A stretch of 64,000 bases of DNA, taken from contig CAWBZL010000003.1 in assembly GCA_963793275.1 (NCBI GenBank), positions 372,001 through 436,000 of the forward strand, written 5' to 3'. The DNA comes from Marinirhabdus sp963793275 (GTDB lineage: Bacteria; Bacteroidota; Bacteroidia; Flavobacteriales; Flavobacteriaceae). The translations under genes were made by a program, and so were the position numbers. Shown here in pieces: positions 36,562 through 46,240 of this stretch (its first letter is position 1; every line of letters starts with the position of its first letter). Below the pieces are notes generated by a model that was not told the DNA's origin, made no database searches, and saw nothing but the letters and a program-made list of their open reading frames with translations.

Positions 36562-36735
36562 ATGTTCGATTTTGACCAGTACTTAGGATTTCTAGCGTTT
36601 TTAACCATTTTAACCATTGGTTTCTGGTTAATGATTTTCTTAGTGTCATTTATTCCATACTGGATTGGCGGTGCATTGCTTGAAAATTTCAAAATGAAAC
36701 GTGAAGCGAAGAAAAAAGAAAGAGAAGCAAATTAA
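36562..36735 (+). CDS. 57-aa single-span membrane protein, unrecognised
   Basis: Begins MFDFDQYLGFLAFLTILTIG and has a hydrophobic span to about residue 32, an IPYWIGG turn, and a basic C-terminal tail rich in Lys, Arg and Glu. It is bracketed by its own -7 box and a rho-independent terminator, which argues for a real monocistronic gene. I do not recognise the family. Confidence 0.75.
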   Translation: MFDFDQYLGFLAFLTILTIGFWLMIFLVSFIPYWIGGALLENFKMKREAKKKEREAN

Positions 36736-36755
36736 TTGCTGTCTACATAAAACAT

Positions 36756-36786
36756 AAAAAGGAGCTCCATTTGGGCTCCTTTTTTG
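36756..36786 (+). terminator. Rho-independent terminator of the 57-aa protein gene
   Basis: Stem AGGAGC/GCTCCT (36760-36765 with 36775-36780), extended by flanking A-T pairs, with a 9-base loop and a T tract after it. Confidence 0.82.
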
Positions 36787-36947
36787 TGCTCGGTAATTTT
36801 AAATAAGTCTTCTGTTTTTTTGCCATAGTCCTTAAAGGAATCTCTAATAAATACATCATATTAAGTTGTATTTCATCCTAAATAGGGCATATGCCTTATT
36901 GAATTCTACTTAGTTCTGTTTCATATTTGTAGGGTTAAATGCTCACA

Positions 36948-38678
36948 ATGAAACACTTTTTTTTGATCCTTTTTTTTGCCTCAGCCAATTTGATTGCACA
37001 AGTGGGAGTAAACACTGTTTCTCCCCAAGGTGCCTTGGATGTAGTTTCCGTAAATAATACTGGATTGGTTTTGCCTCGTGTTTCTTCTACATCGGTGGTG
37101 ACTACTCCAGATGGAAGCCCTCTTGAAAATGGGCCCGTGGTGTATGATGTAAGTTTGGATGCTGTTTGCTTTTATATACACGGAACTTGGGATTGTAAAC
37201 GAATTACAGCCAATGGAGGTATAGAAAATACAATTCCTTACACCGAAAAATATACGTATATAAAATCAAGTAATCCGGATATCAATGATGGTTTTGGCCA
37301 GACTATAGCAATAAGCGCAGATGGAAACACCCTTATTGTAGGATCTTCGTCAGAGCGTAGCTTGGCAACAGGGGTTAATGGAGATGGCACTAATAATGGA
37401 GGTGTTGATGTTGGGGCAGCGTATGTGTATACGAGAAATGCAGGAACATGGGAATTTCAAGCCTATCTGAAAGCACAATTTGTGGACTCAAATGATCAAT
37501 TCGGATACAGAGTAGCAATTAGTGATGATGGAAACTCAGTTGTTATTGCAGCTATTGGTGAAGACAGTAATGCGAGTGGCGTTAACGGAGATGCTTCGAA
37601 TAATTTTTCAAGCGCATCTGGAGCAGCATACATTTTTACAAGATCTGGATCTACTTGGTCTCAGGTTGCTTTTTTAAAAGCTTCAAATAATAACGGTAAT
37701 GATGGCTTTGGGCGTTCAGTTTCTATTAGTGGAGATGGAAATACTGTGGCTGTGGGAGCTGCTAACGAAGATAGTAATGCAGTAGGGATAGGTGGCAACC
37801 AGTTCAGTAATACCGCTACAAATTCTGGAGCTATGTATATCTTTAAAAAGAATGCTGGTATATGGTCGCAAGAGACATATATAAAGGCCTCTAATACCGG
37901 AAGTTTTGATTATTTTGGATTTTCTTCAGCATTGAATACAACCGGTAATACCTTAGTGGTAGGAGCCTACCAAGAAGATAGTAGTGCTACTGGGACGGGA
38001 GGCAACCAAACCGATAATTCTTCCATCAATTCCGGTGCAGCGTATGTGTTTGAAAGAGTAGGTATGAATTGGTCTCAGCAAACTTACATAAAAGCAGGTA
38101 ATACAGATGCAGATGATGAGTTTGCACGTACTATTGCTATAAGTGGCAATGGGGATAGAATTGTAGTGGGAGCTCGATGGGAAGACAGTAATGCCACGAA
38201 TGTTAATGGAGCTAACAATAATAATGCAACACAAGCAGGTGCGGCTTATATCTACAAACGTACAGGAACCATTTGGAATCAAGAGGCTTATGTAAAAGCA
38301 AACAATACCGAAATCAGCGATTTATTTGCCGATTCTGTATCCATTAGTGCTAATGGTCTCTCTGTACTTATAGGAGCTATTTATGAAGATAGTGATGCAA
38401 AAGGAATTGATAATGATTGGGGGAATAATAATGTATCCGCCAGCGGGAGTGCCTATCTATATGTATTTAATGGTAGTGGATGGGAATTTTCTAAGTATAT
38501 AAAAGCGAGTAACACAAATGCAACCGATCTATTTGGAGGTTCTGTTGCTTTAAATTCAGACGGATCTGTTTTGGCTATTGGAGCTACAGGAGAAGAAAGT
38601 AGTGCTGCAGGAGTAAACGGTGACCAGTTAAATAATAATTTCAATAACGCTGGAGCAACCTACATTATTGAAGAATAA
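36948..38678 (+). CDS. Secreted seven-repeat FG-GAP-like propeller protein, paralogue 1
   Basis: A 576-residue protein starting MKHFFLILFFASANLIAQ (signal peptide); an ATG at 36939 is an alternative. Residues ~20-95 form a short domain, VGVNTVSPQGALDV ... NNTGLVLPRVSS, with a Cys pair (CFYIHGTWDC), as found at the N-terminus of many Bacteroidota surface proteins. The rest has seven copies of a ~68-residue repeat of the type FGxSVAISxDGNTLxVGA ... EDSNATGxNGD ... GAAYVF, which predicts a seven-bladed beta-propeller. There is no T9SS sorting domain. It is the first of three tandem homologues; ligand and location beyond export are unknown. Confidence 0.82.
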   Translation: MKHFFLILFFASANLIAQVGVNTVSPQGALDVVSVNNTGLVLPRVSSTSVVTTPDGSPLENGPVVYDVSLDAVCFYIHGTWDCKRITANGGIENTIPYTEKYTYIKSSNPDINDGFGQTIAISADGNTLIVGSSSERSLATGVNGDGTNNGGVDVGAAYVYTRNAGTWEFQAYLKAQFVDSNDQFGYRVAISDDGNSVVIAAIGEDSNASGVNGDASNNFSSASGAAYIFTRSGSTWSQVAFLKASNNNGNDGFGRSVSISGDGNTVAVGAANEDSNAVGIGGNQFSNTATNSGAMYIFKKNAGIWSQETYIKASNTGSFDYFGFSSALNTTGNTLVVGAYQEDSSATGTGGNQTDNSSINSGAAYVFERVGMNWSQQTYIKAGNTDADDEFARTIAISGNGDRIVVGARWEDSNATNVNGANNNNATQAGAAYIYKRTGTIWNQEAYVKANNTEISDLFADSVSISANGLSVLIGAIYEDSDAKGIDNDWGNNNVSASGSAYLYVFNGSGWEFSKYIKASNTNATDLFGGSVALNSDGSVLAIGATGEESSAAGVNGDQLNNNFNNAGATYIIEE

Positions 38679-38685
38679 ATATACT

Positions 38686-40422
38686 ATGAAATTTTCTACC
38701 TATATTATCTTAGTTACCCTATTTATGACCTACCAAGCAGTGGCACAGGTAGGTATTGGAACTACATCCCCGAAAGGAATGCTCGATGTAACAGCAACAA
38801 ATACGGGACTGGTACTACCGCGAGTAGCCAATTGTCTTACAGTTACTGCTGTAGACGGAGGAACTCCCGAAAAGGGCACCGTTGTTTTTGATACAGGTAG
38901 AAATGCACTGTGTTATTACGTAAATAATAGATGGATGTGCAATGGATTGACTTCAGAAGGAAACTTTACGACATATTTACCGTACGACCAGAAATACACC
39001 TATTTTAAAGCGAGTAATACAGACTTATACGATTATTTTGGATCTAGCGTGGCTCTGAGTAATGACGGACTTACATTGGCTGTAGGCAGTAATTCTGAAG
39101 ATAGCAATGCTACAGGTATTAATGGCAATCAATTTTCAAACACAGCATTATCTTCTGGAGCAGTATACATTTTTAAAAATACCGGAGGCGTTTGGGCGCA
39201 GGAGGCCTATATAAAATCAAGCAATTCTGAAGCATCCGATGGTTTTGGAGTCTCGGTAGGACTTAGCGAAAATGGGAATACACTTGTGGTAGGAGCCTAT
39301 AATGAAGCCAGCAATGCAACTGGTGTTAATGGCAATGAAACTGATAATTCAATTGTTGGCGCAGGTGCTGCTTATGTATTTGAGAGAGCAGGAGCAACCT
39401 GGTCACAAACCACTTATTTAAAAGCAAGTAATACCGAAACTACTGATAATTTTGGATTTATAGTTGAAATTAGTGGTAATGCGAACACTATCGGCGTTGT
39501 TTCAAGAAATGAAGATAGTAGCGCAACGGGAATCAACGGAAATCAAGGAGATAATGGTGCTCTTAATTCTGGAGCCGTCTATGTTTTTACAAGAAGCGGA
39601 GGTACCTGGGTACAACAAGCGTATATAAAACAAAGTAATACTGATGCAAATGATAGTTTTGGAAGGGATATTTCAATAAACTATGATGGTTCTGTATTAG
39701 CAGTTGGAGCAACTTCGGAAAGTAGTAATGCAACCGGTGTAAATGGTAATCAAGCCGATAATTCTGAAATAAGTTCAGGGGCTGTATATTTATTTAAAAG
39801 AGTTGGTGCTATCTGGTCTCAGCAGGCCTATTTAAAAAGTAATAATTCAGATAGTGGAGACCTTTTCGGTTGGTCTGTAGACCTTTCAGGAATTGGAGAT
39901 ATCCTTGCCGTGGGGGCTATTTATGAAGATAGCGATACTTCAGGAGTAAATTCAATACCCACAAATACACCTGTAACGTATGGAGCCGTCTATGTTTTTC
40001 AAAATAATGCCGGCACCTGGGGTCAAGATTTTTATATAAAACCAAATTATGTAGGAGGTAGTGATGGTTTTGGATATGTAGTAAGGTTAAATGAAGATGC
40101 CACTTCGTTAGTTGTAGGTGCATCTTCTGAAGACAGTAAGGCAACTGGGATTAATGGAGATACAGCCGATGACACTTCTAACGCTAGTGGCTGCTTTTAC
40201 AAATTCGATTTTGGAGCAGCAACGTGGATGCAAACCTGGTACGCTAAAGCTTCAAACACAGATAATGGCGATTTCTTTGGACGAACACTGGCAATTTCTG
40301 CAGATGGCTCCAAAGTGGTTTCAGGAGCTAATAGCGAGTCCAGTAATGCTACGGGAATCAATGGAGAAGAATTCAATAATTTTTCCTCTGGGAGTGGTGC
40401 TGTGTATTTAATAGAAAATTAA
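38686..40422 (+). CDS. Secreted seven-repeat FG-GAP-like propeller protein, paralogue 2
   Basis: A 578-residue protein with the same layout as its neighbours: signal peptide (MKFSTYIILVTLFMTYQAVAQ), the VGIGTTSPKGMLDV ... TGLVLPRVAN domain, the Cys pair CYYVNNRWMC and seven repeats marked by (E)xSNATG(I/V)NG. The ATG at 38686 is preferred over the TTG at 38668, which lies inside the previous gene. It follows paralogue 1 by seven bases and precedes paralogue 3 by two, so all three are co-transcribed. Confidence 0.83.
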   Translation: MKFSTYIILVTLFMTYQAVAQVGIGTTSPKGMLDVTATNTGLVLPRVANCLTVTAVDGGTPEKGTVVFDTGRNALCYYVNNRWMCNGLTSEGNFTTYLPYDQKYTYFKASNTDLYDYFGSSVALSNDGLTLAVGSNSEDSNATGINGNQFSNTALSSGAVYIFKNTGGVWAQEAYIKSSNSEASDGFGVSVGLSENGNTLVVGAYNEASNATGVNGNETDNSIVGAGAAYVFERAGATWSQTTYLKASNTETTDNFGFIVEISGNANTIGVVSRNEDSSATGINGNQGDNGALNSGAVYVFTRSGGTWVQQAYIKQSNTDANDSFGRDISINYDGSVLAVGATSESSNATGVNGNQADNSEISSGAVYLFKRVGAIWSQQAYLKSNNSDSGDLFGWSVDLSGIGDILAVGAIYEDSDTSGVNSIPTNTPVTYGAVYVFQNNAGTWGQDFYIKPNYVGGSDGFGYVVRLNEDATSLVVGASSEDSKATGINGDTADDTSNASGCFYKFDFGAATWMQTWYAKASNTDNGDFFGRTLAISADGSKVVSGANSESSNATGINGEEFNNFSSGSGAVYLIEN

Positions 40423-40424
40423 TT

Positions 40425-42158
40425 ATGAGAAAATATTTCTACCTTTTAAGTATATTTTGTTTGTCCTTCAGCTATGCTCAAATAGGAATTGGCACACAAA
40501 ATCCTAATGGGACGTTAGATGTTACCTCTTCAAATTTAGGAGTGGTTATTCCAAGAGTTTCGAAAGCAACCAATGTTACAGCACCTGACGGAACTCCACC
40601 TGCAGAAGGAACCATTGTGTATGATGAAGCTAAAGATACATTTTGTATCTACGCAAATGGAAGGTGGAATTGCAATGGAATCTCTGAAACAAATGGAAGT
40701 TCCAACAGCACAGGATACGATGAAGAGGATTATACATATCTGAAAGCCAGTAATACAGATCCCAATGATTATTTTGGAAATGTTAGTATGAGTAGTGATG
40801 GATTAACAGTCGCTATTGGTGCTTATTATGAATCCAGCAATGCTACAGGTATTAATGGTGATGAAAATAATAACCTAGCTTTTAGAGCTGGTGCTGTATA
40901 TGTTTTTAAAAATACAGCTGGTGTTTGGACTCAGGAAGCTTACATAAAAGCCAGCAACTCACAGGGCGATGACCAATTTGGTACTTCCCTTTCTTTAAGT
41001 GCTAATGGTAATACCTTAATTGTAGGAGCTAGTAATGAAGATAGCAATGCTACTGGTGTAAATGGTGATCAAAGCAATAATAGTTTGCAAAATTCTGGAG
41101 CAGCTTATGTTTTTGAAAGAACGGGAAGTACTTGGACCCAAACAACGTATCTAAAACCTTTAGTGGCCAGTACATACCTACAATTTGGATATGCCGTTAC
41201 TATAAGTGCTAACGGAAATAACTTACTCATAAGTGCTCTTTTAGAAGATAGTAATGCTACGGGTATAAACGGGGACGCAACAAATACGAGTACTATAAAT
41301 TCTGGTGCTGCTTATTTATTTGAACGAACAGCCGGTACCTGGGTCCAGACCAATTATATTAAAAGTTCTAATCCTGATGATTACGATTTTTTTGGAATAG
41401 ATGTAGCCATCAATGCCGTTGGAACCATAATAGCGGTAGGGGCTCAAAATGAAAGTAGTAACGCCACAGGCATCAATGGAAATGAAATGGATAATTCTGT
41501 TTTTCGCAGTGGCGCCGTATATGTTTTTGAAAAAATTAGTGGGGTTTGGTCGCAAACAGCCTACGTGAAAGCTTCAAACACAGGATCTTTAGATAATTTT
41601 GGAGCCGCTATAAGCCTTAACGGAACAGGAAATAGATTAGTAGTAGGAGCTTCTGCCGAAGATTCTAACTCCATCGGGATTTACAGTATAGAAAATAATT
41701 TAGGTAATAATACAGGAGCCGCTTATTTATTTGAGAAAAATGCTGGAAACTGGTCGCAAAAAGCGTTTATAAAACCCGACGTAATTAATAATGGTGATTT
41801 ATTTGGAGTTTCTGTATTAATGAACCAGAATGGATCTGCATTTTTTGTTGGAACAACGGGGGAGGCAAGTAACGCGACCGGGATAGGAGGGTATAATACA
41901 AATAATTCAAGTGCGCTAAGTGGTGCGGTCTATCAATTTTCTTTTGATGGTACCAACGTTACACAATCAAACTACATTAAAGCAAATAATACCGGAAGTG
42001 GAGATACTTTTGGCAGTTCTATACATTGTAACAACTTTGGAACTACCCTGGTAGTTGGTGCGAGATTAGAAGAAAGTAATGCCACTGGAATTAATGGTGA
42101 TGGTTCTAATAATAACGCATCCAATTCTGGAGCTGCATATATTATAGATTTAAACTAA
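40425..42158 (+). CDS. Secreted seven-repeat FG-GAP-like propeller protein, paralogue 3
   Basis: A 577-residue protein: signal peptide ending SFSYAQ, IGIGTQNPNGTLDV ... LGVVIPRVSK, Cys pair CIYANGRWNC, then seven propeller-like repeats. One repeat has the ATG loop replaced by SIGIYSIENN, and the matching repeat of paralogue 2 has SGVNSIPTN. So the same blade has diverged in both. The C-terminus ends GAAYIIDLN, the final strand of the last repeat, with no sorting domain. Confidence 0.83.
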   Translation: MRKYFYLLSIFCLSFSYAQIGIGTQNPNGTLDVTSSNLGVVIPRVSKATNVTAPDGTPPAEGTIVYDEAKDTFCIYANGRWNCNGISETNGSSNSTGYDEEDYTYLKASNTDPNDYFGNVSMSSDGLTVAIGAYYESSNATGINGDENNNLAFRAGAVYVFKNTAGVWTQEAYIKASNSQGDDQFGTSLSLSANGNTLIVGASNEDSNATGVNGDQSNNSLQNSGAAYVFERTGSTWTQTTYLKPLVASTYLQFGYAVTISANGNNLLISALLEDSNATGINGDATNTSTINSGAAYLFERTAGTWVQTNYIKSSNPDDYDFFGIDVAINAVGTIIAVGAQNESSNATGINGNEMDNSVFRSGAVYVFEKISGVWSQTAYVKASNTGSLDNFGAAISLNGTGNRLVVGASAEDSNSIGIYSIENNLGNNTGAAYLFEKNAGNWSQKAFIKPDVINNGDLFGVSVLMNQNGSAFFVGTTGEASNATGIGGYNTNNSSALSGAVYQFSFDGTNVTQSNYIKANNTGSGDTFGSSIHCNNFGTTLVVGARLEESNATGINGDGSNNNASNSGAAYIIDLN

Positions 42159-42285
42159 AATCCGATTTAAATAGCACTGTTTTAATTTTATACTGAAAAG
42201 TGATTCATTTAGAATATACTATAGACTTTTAATTATTCTGAAAATCGACACAGGATTCTCAGTTCTTTTTCTGAAACCTTACGCC

Positions 42286-42681
42286 TTAGCTCATTTCTTC
42301 TGCACACGTCAGAATAATTGACGTACTTTCATTAGTGCGCCCAGTTTCTGTATACACTAAATAGGTTTCACCTTCTTTAAAAGTATACCCGCCAATCGCT
42401 CCATCTCGTTCTAAAAAAACGTTACTAGTGGTTCTGCCAGCTGTCCCTTTAAAATTTTCAATCACTTCAAACGTAATAGATGATAGGATCTCTGGAAGAT
42501 TTTGTTGAAAAGGTGTTTGTAGCTTCCACTTTTACAACATTGCCAATAAATATAGCGTCATTTTGCGCAATTTCTTTTTTTTTGGCTTGCTAATACTAAT
42601 TATTTTTTTCGCACACGTACAAGACTTTGCTATAGAAAAGGAAAAGACAAATACGCTTAATGAAAGCAAGAATAGTTTCAC
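42286..42681 (-). pseudogene. Decayed secreted TIMP/netrin-like domain gene (two frameshifts)
   Basis: Reading the minus strand in three linked frames gives a coherent ~130-residue protein. A GTG at 42681 opens a signal peptide (KLFLLSLSVFVFSFSIA), followed by KSCTCAKK, which resembles the N-terminal CxC of bacterial TIMP/netrin-like proteins. The frame breaks at a run of nine A on the coding strand (plus-strand T run 42575-42583). It resumes as EIAQNDAIFIGNVVKVEATNTF and breaks again in the T4 run (plus-strand 42508-42511). It then resumes as QQNLPEILSSITFEVIENFKG. The last part contains FKEGETYLVYTE and a final Cys before a TAG/TAA-type stop (TAA at 42288-42286). The FKG ... YLVY pattern is typical of that family. 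It fills most of the gap between the propeller genes and the TonB receptor. Confidence 0.6.
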
Positions 42682-42800
42682 GTAGTTAAGGATACTAAAA
42701 TTCTCTTATCCTTTACTGCTAAATTACTAAAGTACTCTACCTTTCAGAATTAGGAAGGGCGTAATTAATCGACAAAATTACCGAAAATAGGAGCTTTGGA

Positions 42801-45254
42801 TTATCCGCCAAAATCACCATCCCCATCATCAAAATCTCCGTCGCCGCGACCACCCTGGCGTTTCTTTTTCTCGTTAAATCTGTAGGTAAAACTTAAATTA
42901 AATTGGCGTTCTCTCCACTGAAATTCGCTATCACTTATAAATGACGGAGTTTCTGTACGAGTTACTCGCTTTCTGGAATTCAGTAAATCGCTTACGTTAA
43001 AACCAATGGTTGCATTATCGTCCATAATGTCTTTACTGAAAGCAAGGTTAATACTTAACAATCCTTCAGTTTCAGACTGTGCGTCGTTTCTGGGGCCTCT
43101 ATAAAAAGCAGTTGTTTGCCAATCGATTTTGGAGGGAAGTGTAATTTTACTACTTCCTCTGGCAAACCAGCTGGTGTTTTCGGTACCATAATCTACGTTG
43201 TTGAATACACCTTCTGTCCTGAATCCAAAAAAGTTAAAACTACCGTTTAATCGCAACCACTTCGCCGGATTGTACAATACACCTGCTTCAAACCCATATC
43301 GCTCGTTGGTAGATAAGTTAAAGGGAATGGTTCTAATAATAGGAACACCGTTGGGGGTAACCTGTCCCGTGTCTTCGCTTACACGCTCAAAAGCATCTGT
43401 CTCCTGCTGATAATAAACAGACGTGGTAAGCGTTAATTTTTTCCATCTCTTTAAATATCCTAAATCGAATGCATTAGCAAAAGCAGGGCGCAAGCTGGGA
43501 TTTCCCTGAAATACATTGGCTTCACTACTTCTGGATGGGAAAGGGTTTATAAAAAAACCGCGGGGTCTGTTAATTCTTCTGTTATATCCTAAGGTTACAT
43601 TCTCTTTTTCGTTTAATTCATATACCAAATTCACAGTAGGAAAAAGTCCCGTGTAACTGTTATCAAAATTTACGTTGAAATCGTCGTTGCTTGTAATATC
43701 CTCTCCGGTTACTTCACCTTTTAACTGGGTGTCTTCAAACCTCAATCCCAGTAAAAAGGAGAACTTTCCAAATTTATTTCCGTATTGAGAATACAACGCA
43801 TTTACATTCTCTTCGTAGGTAAATACATTAGATAAGCTATCGTTTCGCACAAATGCGCCACCTGCAGCCAACTGTTCGGTTAATAGATAATCTGTTGTGG
43901 TTTTCTCGAAATTACCACGGTATCCGGCTTCAAACTGAGCATTTTCACCAATAGGGCGCACGTAATCTGCCTGAATTAAATATTCGTTCTGGTTTTCAAG
44001 TTGTGTGATGAGTTCTGCAGGAAGATTTTCGTTTGTTGGAAACGTATTAAATTCATCTATAAAAGACACTTCAGTTTCTTCGTCATCTTCGGCTTGTAGA
44101 TCTATCGTTAATTTATGACCGTCGTCATCAAAATTATTCACGTAGTTTAATGAAAACTGAAGACTGGTATCTTCTTCCGTCTCTGTTTCAATTCTACTCC
44201 TTAAAACCGAAAGCGTATTCGCTGCGTCAAATTCCTGTGTTAAGTTGGTTGTAGTATCTTCATCATCTCCCAACCTTAAAAATCCTGAAGCAGTAAGCGA
44301 AGATGTATCCGTTAAATAATATTCAATACCCAGATTGGTATTAAATCCTCTGTTTAAACGGTCATAATCGCGATCCTCAATTACGAGTGGGTTGGATGCA
44401 TTTGGATTTAAATATTGTGTTTGAAAGAAAGCACTTCCGGGCGATTCGTTATATCTAATTCCAGTAGTATTAAAAATATTGAATTTATCAGTTCGTAAAT
44501 TAATATTGGTGCTCAACCCGCTACTTAACGGTACTCCCAGATTCACTTGTACCGATCCGTTAAGCCCCAGTGTTTTTTCTTTCCGAAGAATGATATTTAA
44601 AATTCCCGCAGTACCCTCCGCATCATATCTTGCCGAAGGCGACGTAATCACTTCCACACGTTCAATCGCATCTGCAGGAAGCTGCCGTAATGCGTCGGTA
44701 CTTCCAAAACCTGCTATGGCACTGGGTTTCCCGTTTATTAATATACGTACGTTTTCATTTCCACGTAAGCTTATGGCGCCATCCACATCTACAGTTACCG
44801 AAGGAACGTTGCTCAAAGCATCACTCACCGTAGCACCGCTTGTAGTTAGGTCTTTACCAATGTTATATACTTTTTTATCCAGTCTTATTTGCACTTCGGT
44901 TGTTTCGGCGCGCACAACAACTTCATCCAAACTTTCCGAATCCAGAGCCAGGTAGGTAGTAGGTAATGTAACGTCGTTCTGAAGGTTTTGATTTGGCTTT
45001 TCAACAGATTTATAGCTTATAAACTCATATTTAACGGTGTATGTTCCGGAAGGCACTTCTATATTAAAATTACCATCAAGATCTGTGATTCCCCCGGTAA
45101 CAGTTTTTCCCGAAGCATCTATAAAAGAAACAGTAGCGTATTCCAGCGGGTAATTTGTTCCCTGTTCCAGGACTTTTCCTTTTATATTAGAGGTATTTTG
45201 GGCGATTAAAAAAGTGGTGAATAGTAATGCTAAGAGGCAATTGTATATTTTCAT
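42801..45254 (-). CDS. TonB-dependent outer membrane receptor (outer membrane beta-barrel family)
   Basis: An 817-residue outer membrane protein. It has a signal peptide (ending FLIAQ), a CarboxypepD_reg-like domain (NIKGKVLEQGTNYPLEYATVS ... about residues 23-105), a plug domain (KVYNIGKDLTTSGATVSDAL, SLRGNENVRILINGKPSA) and a ~600-residue barrel ending LSFTYRF. After that last strand sits a 22-residue tail of Gly, Asp and Arg (GGRGDGDFDDGDGDFGG). It belongs to the group annotated as outer membrane beta-barrel family proteins, not a SusC homologue. No SusD or sigma/anti-sigma partner is adjacent, so the substrate is unknown. Confidence 0.9.
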   Translation of the reverse strand: MKIYNCLLALLFTTFLIAQNTSNIKGKVLEQGTNYPLEYATVSFIDASGKTVTGGITDLDGNFNIEVPSGTYTVKYEFISYKSVEKPNQNLQNDVTLPTTYLALDSESLDEVVVRAETTEVQIRLDKKVYNIGKDLTTSGATVSDALSNVPSVTVDVDGAISLRGNENVRILINGKPSAIAGFGSTDALRQLPADAIERVEVITSPSARYDAEGTAGILNIILRKEKTLGLNGSVQVNLGVPLSSGLSTNINLRTDKFNIFNTTGIRYNESPGSAFFQTQYLNPNASNPLVIEDRDYDRLNRGFNTNLGIEYYLTDTSSLTASGFLRLGDDEDTTTNLTQEFDAANTLSVLRSRIETETEEDTSLQFSLNYVNNFDDDGHKLTIDLQAEDDEETEVSFIDEFNTFPTNENLPAELITQLENQNEYLIQADYVRPIGENAQFEAGYRGNFEKTTTDYLLTEQLAAGGAFVRNDSLSNVFTYEENVNALYSQYGNKFGKFSFLLGLRFEDTQLKGEVTGEDITSNDDFNVNFDNSYTGLFPTVNLVYELNEKENVTLGYNRRINRPRGFFINPFPSRSSEANVFQGNPSLRPAFANAFDLGYLKRWKKLTLTTSVYYQQETDAFERVSEDTGQVTPNGVPIIRTIPFNLSTNERYGFEAGVLYNPAKWLRLNGSFNFFGFRTEGVFNNVDYGTENTSWFARGSSKITLPSKIDWQTTAFYRGPRNDAQSETEGLLSINLAFSKDIMDDNATIGFNVSDLLNSRKRVTRTETPSFISDSEFQWRERQFNLSFTYRFNEKKKRQGGRGDGDFDDGDGDFGG

Positions 45255-45339
45255 GAGTATCCTTTCGGGATTAGACTGCTAAATTACGTGTGGGTTTAGC
45301 CTATTCGTCCGAAAGTTTTGTTAAATAAAAACACTCAAA

Positions 45340-45681
45340 TTATAAAATAGGTGAAATATTCTCCGGAGGTCTGCCAATAACTGCTTTTTTACCGTTTACA
45401 ACTATGGGCCGTTCTATAAGTTTCGGGTTTTTTACCATCGCCTTTATTATTTCATCCGCTGTTAGGTTTTTACCTTTATAGTTTTCTTTCCATATCGTTT
45501 CATTGTTGCGCACTAAATCGATAGGTGCTATCTTCAGAAGTTTAATTATTTCTGAAAGGGTTTCTTCGGAAAGTGGAGTTTCGAGATATTTTATCACTTC
45601 AAACTCTTTTCCGCTATCTTCTAGAATAGCAAGACCCTGTCTGGATTTGCTGCATCTTGGGTTATGGTAGATCGTGATCAT
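45340..45681 (-). CDS. arsC: ArsC-type (glutaredoxin-dependent) arsenate reductase
   Basis: A 113-residue thioredoxin-fold protein. It opens MITIYHNPRCSKSRQ with the catalytic Cys10 and has LIERPIV and VIGRPPE with the arginines that bind oxyanion in ArsC. These features fit reduction of arsenate to arsenite with glutathione and glutaredoxin, though YffB-like members of the same fold can lack the activity. No ars regulator or efflux pump is nearby. Confidence 0.9.
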   Translation of the reverse strand: MITIYHNPRCSKSRQGLAILEDSGKEFEVIKYLETPLSEETLSEIIKLLKIAPIDLVRNNETIWKENYKGKNLTADEIIKAMVKNPKLIERPIVVNGKKAVIGRPPENISPIL

Positions 45682-45703
45682 TTGTAGTGTTAGAAATTAG
45701 AAA

Positions 45704-46180
45704 TTATCGTGGCAACTGGTTTAATTCCGAAATATAATCCATTTGTAAATCTTCGTGTAGGTCACCAATTTTCTTTTCGACCATAATACGTTGTCTTTCG
45801 TAAAGTTGCATCATTGTTTTACTGCGCTTTATGCTATTACTGAAATGTATCATTTTATCACAAAAATGAAGCAATAATGCTACTTCTGTTTCCTTCACCG
45901 AAGAATACCGAATGAATTTCTTAGTCTCCCGAAGTATTTTTCGAATTCGTTTTTTGGTACGATAAAAATTGGTGTTTGGGGTTTCTTCAAATTGCTGCGT
46001 GATAAAGTCTTTTACCTCGGCAATATAGCTGTCTTCGTGGTCTGCCTCAAACAATAAATAGGTGAGGAGTTCCTTATTTTCTTTTTTAAACCGAGCCAAC
46101 CGTAAGCACAGCGCTTCCAGCTCTTCCTTGGAACGAAATTTAATTTCTTTACGGATTTGTACTGCGGTGGCGGCTTTCAT
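45704..46180 (-). CDS. Hypothetical helical protein
   Basis: A 158-residue, highly charged, all-helical protein (KAATAVQIRKEIKFRSKEEL..., RTKKRIRKILRETKKFIRY..., RQRIMVEKKIGDLHEDLQ). No signal peptide, no membrane segment and no recognised motif. It is 22 bases upstream of arsC on the same strand and probably shares its transcript. Confidence 0.7.
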   Translation of the reverse strand: MKAATAVQIRKEIKFRSKEELEALCLRLARFKKENKELLTYLLFEADHEDSYIAEVKDFITQQFEETPNTNFYRTKKRIRKILRETKKFIRYSSVKETEVALLLHFCDKMIHFSNSIKRSKTMMQLYERQRIMVEKKIGDLHEDLQMDYISELNQLPR

Positions 46181-46240
46181 TTTTTGGGTTGCAACGTTTA
46201 GGGTTTGTTTTTTGTAATTAAGGTGTTAGAAAATCAGGAG

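Noticed and set aside
36948..42158. The three propeller proteins as phage tail fibres
   Set aside because: They have signal peptides and propeller repeats and lie among chromosomal genes with no phage genes nearby.
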